NCBI GenBank assembly: GCA_020056025.1
Contig: JAGVIO010000190.1
Location: 1 to 5,379 of the forward strand
Source: an archaeon
GTDB taxonomy: Archaea; Nanobdellota; Nanobdellia; Woesearchaeales; WJKL01
Reading direction: 5' to 3'
Length of the DNA: 5,379 bases
Below the pieces are notes generated by a model that saw nothing but the letters and a program-made list of their open reading frames with translations, searched no databases and was not told the DNA's origin. Numbering within the stretch: position 1 is the stretch's first letter; the number at the start of each line of letters is the position of its first letter. The position numbers and the translations under genes are program-made. This document shows, in pieces, positions 1-4,594 of the stretch.

Positions 1-4
1 ATTT

Positions 5-61
5 CACCGCCGAGCAAGATACGGCAACGCCCCAGCAGGGGCTTGCCGAGTAGCGAGGCGG
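5..61. repeat. GC-rich nested hairpin element at left edge
   Basis: This stretch is about 65% G+C, against clearly AT-rich surroundings, and folds on itself. The core is CGGCAA (22-27), an unpaired C28, GCCCC (29-33), a loop AGCA (34-37), GGGGC (38-42) and TTGCCG (43-48): 11 base pairs with one bulge. CCGCC (7-11) can pair with GGCGG (57-61) to enclose it. It lies past the 3' end of the recombinase gene, with no coding frame I would defend. It could be a dispersed intergenic palindromic repeat, a structured 3' UTR, or a recombination site, but nothing here decides between these. The pairing is directly visible; the role is unknown. Confidence 0.55.
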
Positions 62-70
62 AAGGGGATT

Positions 71-92
71 ATAAGGGGTAGCAACCCCTTAT
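71..92. repeat. Perfect 9-bp hairpin downstream of recombinase
   Basis: ATAAGGGGT (71-79) pairs perfectly with ACCCCTTAT (84-92) around an AGCA loop (80-83), the same tetraloop as the larger hairpin at 22-48. It begins 19 bases past the recombinase stop codon in the direction of that gene. No T-tract follows on the minus strand, so a classical hairpin/T terminator is not supported. It may protect the 3' end of the operon mRNA or be part of the neighbouring GC-rich element. Confidence 0.5.
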
Positions 93-110
93 TTCATTCG
101 CTGCTTTCAT

Positions 111-965
111 CTACTCGCTGTTGTTTGCTGCAATGCTGTCCATTGGGCTTTTGACTTTCTTCAGCTGTGTTGTAGAAACTAGAGTATACCTTTCTGTTGT
201 CGCAAGATTTGTGTGCCCCAAAAGTTCCTGTATCACTCTTATATCTGTGCCTGATTCAAGAAGATGCGTTGCAAAAGAGCTTCTTAAAGCATGGCAGAAT
301 ATCCTTCTCTTTATGCCTGCTTTCTGGGCAATATCCTTTATTATCTTCTGAGCCTGCCTTGATGTGAGATTCTTTGAATGGTCTTTGTTGCTCTGGAACA
401 GATATTCAGACTGGATGCCTTTTTTCTCTCTCCATCTGAGATAGCTTTCCATCAGCCTTACTGCATGCCTTGAAAGAATAATCATCCTGTCTTTTCTTCC
501 TTTTCCTGAAACAACTTTTCCTATCTTTTCAGCAGGATTTATATCTTCGACCTTAAGGCTTACTGCTTCTGAAACTCTTAACCCTGAGCTGTACATCATC
601 TCAATCAATAATCTGTGCTTCCTGTTTGAGATTGCTGACAGCAACTGCCTTATCTCATCCTTTGTCAGCACAGTAGGCAGTTTCTTTTCTGTCTTTAATG
701 AGGATATGTTTTTGAAAATATCTTTCTTAAGCACTTTCTCGTAAAAGAACCTTAAAGTGCATATTGCAAGATTGATGCTCGCAGGCTTCTGCCTTTTATC
801 TGATATCAGAAATGCAAGATAGGATTTGATATCGTCTTCTGTGATATCAGCAGGCTCTTTTTTCACAAAATCAAGGAATTTTTGGTTATGGAAAAGATAA
901 GAGGATAATGTCTTGTCTGAAAATCCTTTTAATTTCAGCTCTATCTCGAGATTTTTCAATGTCAT
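111..965 (-). CDS. XerA/XerC/D-like tyrosine recombinase
   Basis: A 284-residue site-specific recombinase of the phage-integrase superfamily, the usual length for archaeal XerA and bacterial XerC/D. The N-terminal SAM-like DNA-binding domain covers about residues 1-88 and the catalytic domain about 95-270. All catalytic residues are present: R130 in SSGLRVSE, K155 in GKGRKDR, H225 and R228 in HALRSSFATHLL, H251 in LLGHTNLATTERYT, and nucleophile Y260. Such enzymes cut and rejoin DNA through a 3'-phosphotyrosyl link, for chromosome-dimer resolution or for integration of mobile DNA; which applies here is not shown. The ATG start overlaps the upstream gene's stop as ATGA and has no well-placed ribosome binding site, so it is probably translationally coupled. 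The spacing between the K and HxxR motifs is like Xer proteins, without the extra segment of integron integrases. I leave the symbol blank because xerA versus an element-borne recombinase cannot be told apart. Confidence 0.93.
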   Translation of the reverse strand: MTLKNLEIELKLKGFSDKTLSSYLFHNQKFLDFVKKEPADITEDDIKSYLAFLISDKRQKPASINLAICTLRFFYEKVLKKDIFKNISSLKTEKKLPTVLTKDEIRQLLSAISNRKHRLLIEMMYSSGLRVSEAVSLKVEDINPAEKIGKVVSGKGRKDRMIILSRHAVRLMESYLRWREKKGIQSEYLFQSNKDHSKNLTSRQAQKIIKDIAQKAGIKRRIFCHALRSSFATHLLESGTDIRVIQELLGHTNLATTERYTLVSTTQLKKVKSPMDSIAANNSE

Positions 966-1699
966 TTTTTGCGGTCGCGCCTCTTATACTTTTCCTCACA
1001 GCATCTGATAAGTATTGTCTCTTCCCATCTGTCATATTTATCCCTTATTGAATTTCCTATTTTTTCTCCCGTATGCTTTTCAATGAATGTATTTATACAA
1101 TCAAAACCTATCTTATAATGCCGCATAGGCCATTGTGAACTGCGGCTGGAGTTGTAACGGATGCCTCCCAGATAATACCCTACTCTGTCTGCTTTCTGCA
1201 ATGCCCTATTGCCGATTTCAGTGGGCTTGAACAGCAGGTCGCAGCTTAGTCCTGCATCACAGAGCAGATTCTCAAGGCCATCTCTCACAGCTTCTGTGTT
1301 CTTAGGCATGTCTATATTATGCGCGACAATAACAGGATTCTTCTTTGCAAGGCTGTGCTTATTGTAAAGATGCGCTATTACACTTGCCATTGCAGTTGCC
1401 CTGCAGTCATAGCCATACTGTATCAATATCTTTGGCTCAACAACAGAATAAGCAAAATCCCTGTTCCTGCCAAAGAATTCTTTTGCTCTCCTGAAGAAAG
1501 ATCCCTTATGCGCAGGGTTGCCGGAATAAGCAAAACATTTTCTTTCATACGGCTCATTTCCGTTTGTGAACTTGCGGTACTCAGGGATATAATATCCTAC
1601 AATAAGAAGAGGAACACCCCTATGCTGAGCACCGTTAAAATGCTCGTCTACTCCTATTACATCCCTTCCTGCAAGATTTATCTTAGGTATCCCTAACAC
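962..1699 (-). CDS. Hypothetical protein, possible RNase H-fold
   Basis: A 245-residue soluble protein that I do not recognise with certainty. Visible features: a hydrophobic strand ending in acidic residues near the N terminus (VIGVDEH, D18/E19), followed by a second strand (VPLLIVGYY, 30-37); a central VIVAHNID (123-130); a later helix with KADRVGYY (169-176); and a strongly basic C terminus. A DE on the first strand, an aspartate after a middle strand and a final aD-x-v-a-y helix is an arrangement seen in RNase H-fold proteins such as the DUF3800 group, so a nuclease-like role is a guess. The GTG start at 1699 is preferred because the TATA box at 1726-1733 predicts transcription starting 3-4 bases upstream and no in-frame ATG lies nearby. 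It is the first gene of a two-gene operon and overlaps the recombinase by 4 bases, which suggests the two act together or move together. Confidence 0.8.
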   Translation of the reverse strand: MLGIPKINLAGRDVIGVDEHFNGAQHRGVPLLIVGYYIPEYRKFTNGNEPYERKCFAYSGNPAHKGSFFRRAKEFFGRNRDFAYSVVEPKILIQYGYDCRATAMASVIAHLYNKHSLAKKNPVIVAHNIDMPKNTEAVRDGLENLLCDAGLSCDLLFKPTEIGNRALQKADRVGYYLGGIRYNSSRSSQWPMRHYKIGFDCINTFIEKHTGEKIGNSIRDKYDRWEETILIRCCEEKYKRRDRKK

Positions 1700-1725
1700 C
1701 CCTATTGTATTAAATGAACTTTTCA

Positions 1726-1733
1726 GATATAAA
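1726..1733 (-). promoter_or_regulatory. TATA box of the recombinase operon
   Basis: On the minus strand this reads TTTATATC, preceded by more Ts. Its centre is about 30 bp from the GTG at 1699, so with the usual archaeal TATA-to-start distance of 25-27 bp transcription should begin near 1702. The message would be almost leaderless. This supports the GTG as the true start of the first operon gene. Confidence 0.55.
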
Positions 1734-1796
1734 AATGTTTATAGTCCCTAATGTAGAGAAACAAAATTATTATTGAGCCAAGCCTAATATTTCTTG

Positions 1797-2018
1797 TTAT
1801 TTATTATGCCTAATCTCATACAGCCAGACCAATGCAGCTGCAAAGACTGTAGAAAGCACAACGAAAGGAAACAGCAAAGACATAGATTTTCCGACAAAAA
1901 AGCTTCCGACAACATCAACAACAGCAAATCCTGTTGAAAGTTCAGGAGGCTCTGCAAAAAGCAAAGCAGAAAATATTGTCAGTATTGCTATGAAAATTAT
2001 GAATGTCCTTGGCTTCAT
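1797..2018 (-). CDS. Small membrane protein, function unknown
   Basis: A 73-residue protein with two hydrophobic segments. The first (about 6-22) follows a short basic N terminus (MKPR) and ends in LLFAEPP, so it could be a cleavable signal peptide or an uncleaved helix. The second (about 45-67, rich in F, V, L and A) ends in WLYEIRHNK, whose basic tail suggests a cytoplasmic C terminus. The roughly 20 residues between them would lie outside the membrane. The start fits a leaderless mRNA, since a TATA box is centred 27 bp upstream of the ATG. It is divergent from the coiled-coil operon and separated from the recombinase operon by about 97 bp that contain the latter's promoter. No family recognised. 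Confidence 0.75.
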   Translation of the reverse strand: MKPRTFIIFIAILTIFSALLFAEPPELSTGFAVVDVVGSFFVGKSMSLLFPFVVLSTVFAAALVWLYEIRHNK

Positions 2019-2040
2019 AAGCTTAAGATAATTATCAAAC

Positions 2041-2048
2041 TATATAAA
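2041..2048 (-). promoter_or_regulatory. TATA box of the 73-residue membrane protein gene
   Basis: TTTATATA on the minus strand, with its first base 30 nt upstream of the ATG at 2018. The expected transcription start falls on or next to the A of the start codon, so the mRNA should be leaderless. No ribosome binding site is visible, consistent with that. Confidence 0.6.
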
Positions 2049-2060
2049 TCTTACGCTGCT

Positions 2061-2084
2061 TATCGTCTCTAATAAAAAACGATA
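2061..2084. promoter_or_regulatory. Inverted repeat TATCGT/ACGATA between divergent promoters
   Basis: TATCGT (2061-2066) and ACGATA (2079-2084) are perfect inverted half-sites separated by 12 bases. They lie between the TATA box for the minus-strand membrane protein and that for the plus-strand coiled-coil operon, with the right arm almost abutting the latter. The position fits a regulator site that could affect both divergent genes. The repeat is visible; the regulatory role is inferred. Confidence 0.35.
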
Positions 2085-2086
2085 GG

Positions 2087-2094
2087 TTTATATA
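2087..2094 (+). promoter_or_regulatory. TATA box of the coiled-coil operon
   Basis: TTTATATA, immediately preceded by CGATAGG. Transcription is expected near 2117, giving a leader of about 25 nt that carries a ribosome binding site. The 15-bp block CGATAGGTTTATATA recurs exactly in the promoter of the 58-residue membrane protein gene (minus strand, 4464-4478), unlike the other promoters in the window. Confidence 0.65.
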
Positions 2095-2095
2095 C

Positions 2096-2118
2096 ATACC
2101 CTCTATAATTATAGGTAT
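2096..2118. promoter_or_regulatory. Dyad around the predicted transcription start
   Basis: ATACC (2096-2100) and GGTAT (2114-2118) form inverted arms, and the 12-bp segment CTATAATTATAG (2103-2114) is a perfect palindrome within nearly the same span. The element sits just downstream of the TATA box and reaches the predicted start of transcription, where an archaeal repressor would block polymerase. AT-rich palindromes arise by chance fairly often, so the operator reading is tentative. Confidence 0.3.
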
Positions 2119-2130
2119 CATTTTCAAAAG

Positions 2131-2137
2131 GGTGGTG
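2131..2137 (+). promoter_or_regulatory. Ribosome binding site of the 212-residue protein
   Basis: GGTGGTG ends 5 bases before the ATG at 2143 and contains GGTG, complementary to the CACC near the 3' end of archaeal 16S rRNA. It fixes the start codon and contrasts with the leaderless genes on the minus strand. Confidence 0.6.
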
Positions 2138-2142
2138 TTCAG

Positions 2143-2781
2143 ATGGCAGATGATGATGAAGATTTTGAGATAATGCCTCACAAGACTATTGACGATCTCA
2201 AAGAAGAAGTCCAGAAAATAAAAGGCAAAGTTGAGAGTGTTTCTTCTGAAAATACAAGCAAATCCATCATTGCATTATCACAAAAGATTTCTGACCTGAT
2301 GTCTATTTTCAGCAGAGCAACAGAAAGCATGAAAACAGAAGGCGAAGAAGTTGCAGCAGTTAATCTTGAGCCTGTTTTGAGCAAGCTTAATGAGCTTGAA
2401 GAGCAGAACAGGACAATTGCAAAATCAATTCTTGCGCTTGCAGATATGATTGAAGAAAGGCTGCCAAGGGAAAGGCCAGCGCCTGGATTTGCAGCACCTG
2501 TTCAGCAGAGACCAATGCAGCAGACGCCTGGCCAAATGCCTCAGCAAATGCCAAGGCCTCCACAGCCTCCAAGGCATGAGTTTGCAGATCTAAGCAGACA
2601 GCCGCCTCAAAGGCAAATGCCAGAGCAATTTCCAAGGCCGCAGTTTCCTCAGCAGCAATTTGGACAGCTGCCGCCAATGCCTCCTGGGCCAACACCGCCA
2701 AGGGGTTTTGGAGAGCTTCCGCCAATAGGGCCATTGCCTGCTCCTGAAAAGAAAAAAGGATTATTCGGCATGATGAAGTAA
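2143..2781 (+). CDS. Coiled-coil, Pro/Gln-rich protein, function unknown
   Basis: A 212-residue protein that I cannot assign to a family. It opens with an acidic stretch (MADDDEDFE), continues with predicted helical coiled-coil segments (about 14-58 and 75-107, with heptad-like runs such as LKEEVQKIKGKVESV and LSKLNELEEQNRTIAKSIL), and then becomes a long disordered region rich in proline, glutamine and methionine (about 108-200, with repeated QMPQQMPRPPQPP-like phrases). It ends in a short basic-hydrophobic tail, EKKKGLFGMMK. There is no signal peptide or membrane helix, so it should be cytoplasmic; the tail might contact a partner or a membrane. A GGTG ribosome binding site and an upstream TATA box support the start. 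It is the first gene of a two-gene operon, with the next ATG one base after its stop. The layout (oligomerising coil, flexible linker, short terminal peptide) suggests a scaffold or adaptor, which is inference only. Confidence 0.85.
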   Translation: MADDDEDFEIMPHKTIDDLKEEVQKIKGKVESVSSENTSKSIIALSQKISDLMSIFSRATESMKTEGEEVAAVNLEPVLSKLNELEEQNRTIAKSILALADMIEERLPRERPAPGFAAPVQQRPMQQTPGQMPQQMPRPPQPPRHEFADLSRQPPQRQMPEQFPRPQFPQQQFGQLPPMPPGPTPPRGFGELPPIGPLPAPEKKKGLFGMMK

Positions 2782-2782
2782 G

Positions 2783-4147
2783 ATGGCAGACCAAACTTCT
2801 TCAGAAAATCTCAGCCAGCTTAAGCTTAACAGATTTGTAAAAAGCCTTGTTCTTGCATCAAAAGAGGTTGCAGATGAAAGAAAAGAATCTGCAAAAGAAG
2901 GCATGCAGGAGAATATAGAATCAATAAGGGAAACAACAGCAACTCTTCATCCTGCAAAAAAGAAAAAGATACTTTTTGAGATAAGAAAGCTGGAAAAAAA
3001 GATTGATGAGGTCATAAATAAAGAAGGCGCAATACTTTTCACAGAACAGAGAAAAGGCCAGATTGATGATTCTTTGAAGCAGGACATACACCGAATTGAA
3101 TCAAGGATTTCTGAGCTGAGCGAGAAAGATGCAAGAGTCATAACAGCGCTTGTCAGCGAGATAAAATCACTTGAATCAGCTCTTGCGCAGACAGAGCAGA
3201 AAAGGCTGAAAGAATCTGTGATGAGCAAGACAGAGATAGGTACAATAAACCAGTCAATGTCTGATTTGAGGGATAAGATAAAACAGTTCATGACTGCGCG
3301 CGAAGAGCGTGAAAAAAGAGTAGAAGAGATTGAGAGAAAGATAAAGCACAGGGTTGACAAGAATTTCGAAGAGATAGTAAGCATTGAGCTTCTGCTGACT
3401 GAAATGGAAAAAAGGCTTGAAGACATGAAAGGCAAGTACAGCAAAGGCATTGTCCAGCAGTTTGAGGAAAAAATAAGCTGGCTGAAGCAGAAGCTTGTGA
3501 TGAGAAAAGCAGGAATAGGGGCTGAGGAGGAGAAGTTCATGCTTGCCGGAAAAAAGCCAGATGTCATAATGAGGCCTCCTACAATACCGACAGGGCCTGT
3601 GAAGTTTATCAGGCATGATATGATGATAAAGCCGATTGAAGAGCATAAGAGAAAATTGGCAGAGATGCCTTCTGCTCCTGAGATTCCTGAAGACATAGCA
3701 GAAGAGCTAAAGAAAGAGCACGTGGAAAAGCTGGGAAGATTAAAAGCACTCTTTGCTGCAAGGAAAAAACATTCTCAGGAGAAGACAGAAGAGAAGAAGT
3801 TTGAGCAGAAAGAGAAACAAAAGCAGGAACAGAAGCCAGAGCAGAAGTTAGAGAAAGAATATAAGCCAAAGTATAGATATAAGCCAGAAGAGGAAGAATT
3901 GTTTAAGGAAGCAGAAAGAGAGATCATCAAAGAGGAAGCAGAGCAAAGAAAAGAGAAAAAAGAGCATCAAGAATTTCCTGAGTTTCCTTCATTGCCAGAG
4001 CTTCCACCATTGCCTAGATTAACAAAAGAGCCTCTTCTGAAAAAGCCAGGCATGCTTGCAAAGGTAAAGAATTTCTTCAAAAAGCCTGCAAAACATCCAA
4101 GAAGCCTTCCTGACATTTCTTTTGATATGCCTCCACCGCCGATGTAA
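2783..4147 (+). CDS. Long coiled-coil, charged protein, function unknown
   Basis: A 454-residue protein, very rich in Lys and Glu, of no family I recognise. Residues about 60-240 are almost continuously helical with coiled-coil character (KKKILFEIRKLEKKIDEV, DIHRIESRISELSEKDAR, IERKIKHRVDKNFEEIVSIE). A less charged, proline-containing segment follows (about 257-300, PDVIMRPPTIPTGPVKFIRH), then a second charged helical part (about 303-395) with Lys/Gln/Glu repeats around 330-370. The C terminus is proline-rich (FPEFPSLPELPPLPRL), then basic-hydrophobic (LLKKPGMLAKVKNFFKKP), ending in DMPPPPM. There is no transmembrane segment or catalytic motif, which points to a cytoplasmic structural protein such as a filament, tether or scaffold. 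It starts one base after the preceding stop, so the two are surely co-transcribed and likely coupled. Both proteins combine coiled coil, Pro-rich region and a short basic tail, suggesting that they interact. Confidence 0.87.
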   Translation: MADQTSSENLSQLKLNRFVKSLVLASKEVADERKESAKEGMQENIESIRETTATLHPAKKKKILFEIRKLEKKIDEVINKEGAILFTEQRKGQIDDSLKQDIHRIESRISELSEKDARVITALVSEIKSLESALAQTEQKRLKESVMSKTEIGTINQSMSDLRDKIKQFMTAREEREKRVEEIERKIKHRVDKNFEEIVSIELLLTEMEKRLEDMKGKYSKGIVQQFEEKISWLKQKLVMRKAGIGAEEEKFMLAGKKPDVIMRPPTIPTGPVKFIRHDMMIKPIEEHKRKLAEMPSAPEIPEDIAEELKKEHVEKLGRLKALFAARKKHSQEKTEEKKFEQKEKQKQEQKPEQKLEKEYKPKYRYKPEEEELFKEAEREIIKEEAEQRKEKKEHQEFPEFPSLPELPPLPRLTKEPLLKKPGMLAKVKNFFKKPAKHPRSLPDISFDMPPPPM

Positions 4148-4160
4148 GGAATTCATCCAC

Positions 4161-4229
4161 CTCGCCCCTCATCAATCTTGCAGCAGAAATTGGGCGAGCA
4201 AATAAGAACATTTTTCCAATAAGGTTTTT
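4161..4229 (+). terminator. Possible terminator after the coiled-coil operon
   Basis: CTCGCCC (4161-4167) and GGGCGAG (4192-4198) form a 7-bp GC stem with a long loop, 13 bases past the operon's stop codon. Two runs of five Ts follow (4211-4215 and 4225-4229). Archaeal termination depends mainly on T-tracts, so the T-runs may be the active part. The segment also lies past the 3' end of the converging 58-residue gene and might insulate both. Confidence 0.35.
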
Positions 4230-4263
4230 ATTAGCAATGCACAGACAGAAAGATTTAGAACAG

Positions 4264-4440
4264 CTATCTTGCTTTCTTTGACTTTATATCCATAACTTTT
4301 GCAACTGCAATGCCCATTACCAATCCCCACATAGGCAGGATTACAAGAATAAAAGGGTTTGGATTGTATTTTATTATCAGCATTGAAAGTATTGTTCCGA
4401 TAAAGCATCCTGCTGTGCCGTATGTTACGCTTGTGTCCAT
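4264..4440 (-). CDS. 58-residue two-helix membrane protein
   Basis: A short gene encoding a protein that begins MDTSVTYGTAGCFIG and ends in MDIKSKKAR. It has two hydrophobic segments, about 10-23 (GCFIGTILSMLIIK) and about 29-50 (PFILVILPMWGLVMGIAVAK), joined by the tight turn YNPNP, with a basic tail expected on the cytoplasmic side. Glycines within both helices (G11, G15, G39, G43) suggest close packing, as in small oligomeric membrane proteins. A TATA box lies 31 nt upstream of the ATG, exactly right for a leaderless mRNA, and codon use resembles the neighbours. A longer open frame on the same strand overlaps it but encodes an implausible His/Tyr/Cys-rich product. It is divergent from gltX and convergent with the coiled-coil operon. 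Function unknown. Confidence 0.7.
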   Translation of the reverse strand: MDTSVTYGTAGCFIGTILSMLIIKYNPNPFILVILPMWGLVMGIAVAKVMDIKSKKAR

Positions 4441-4463
4441 CGGTTCTCAAAAATAAAAGCAGA

Positions 4464-4478
4464 TATATAAACCTATCG
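4464..4478 (-). promoter_or_regulatory. Promoter of the 58-residue membrane protein gene
   Basis: On the minus strand this is CGATAGGTTTATATA, with the TATA box at 4464-4471. The first base of TTTATATA is 31 nt upstream of the ATG, so transcription should begin at or next to the A of the start codon. The 15-bp block is identical to the coiled-coil operon promoter at 2080-2094. A small hairpin GCTGC-AAA-GCAGC (4478-4490) sits directly upstream. Confidence 0.6.
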
Positions 4479-4553
4479 CTGCAAAGCAGCCTGCGGTCTG
4501 GCAAAATCCCATAGGCGTGGTTATTCTGCTGCAAGCCCTTACTTTAAGTTAAA

Positions 4554-4561
4554 TTTATATA
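4554..4561 (+). promoter_or_regulatory. TATA box of gltX
   Basis: TTTATATA, with its first base 41 nt upstream of the gltX ATG. Transcription should start near 4584, giving a leader of only about 10 nt that consists largely of the ribosome binding site. Confidence 0.6.
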
Positions 4562-4584
4562 CAAATTGCCTTTATTCTTTACCA

Positions 4585-4589
4585 AGGTG
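4585..4589 (+). promoter_or_regulatory. Ribosome binding site of gltX
   Basis: AGGTG, 5 bases before the ATG at 4595. It matches the archaeal anti-Shine-Dalgarno sequence and decides this ATG over the in-frame ATG three codons later. Confidence 0.55.
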
Positions 4590-4594
4590 TTTAG

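Noticed and set aside
5..92. An integron attC site with an integron integrase next door
   Set aside because: The recombinase lacks the extra segment typical of integron integrases, the hairpins do not show paired attC core boxes that I can identify, and no cassette array is seen.
121..351. A 76-codon plus-strand frame opposite the recombinase
   Set aside because: It lies entirely antisense to the recombinase's conserved catalytic domain and has no promoter.
1319..1696. A 125-codon plus-strand frame
   Set aside because: It is antisense to the operon's first gene, and its composition (Tyr, Cys and Ile scattered) does not suggest a real protein.
1700..1796. A small gene or RNA between the recombinase operon and the 73-residue protein
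   Set aside because: Apart from the operon's TATA box, the stretch is AT-rich with stops in all frames and no clear fold.
2490..2740. Tandem DNA repeats in the Pro/Gln-rich region
   Set aside because: The CCN/CAG-type codons recur but without a fixed period; this is amino-acid low complexity rather than a tandem repeat array.
2387..2794. A long minus-strand frame rich in Ala, Leu and Gln
   Set aside because: It is the antisense of the Pro/Gln-rich region and the start of the next gene; it has no promoter or ribosome binding site, and its composition follows from the opposite strand.
2947..3696. A 249-codon minus-strand frame rich in Ser, Phe and Ile that mimics a membrane protein
   Set aside because: It is the antisense shadow of a Lys/Glu-rich coiled coil, which always gives Phe/Leu/Ser-rich complements; the plus-strand gene has operon context and coherent heptads.
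4172..4534. A 120-codon minus-strand frame covering the 4264-4440 region
   Set aside because: The product is His/Tyr/Cys/Asn-rich without a coherent hydrophobic or soluble pattern, and its start lies upstream of the TATA box that serves the 58-residue gene in another frame.
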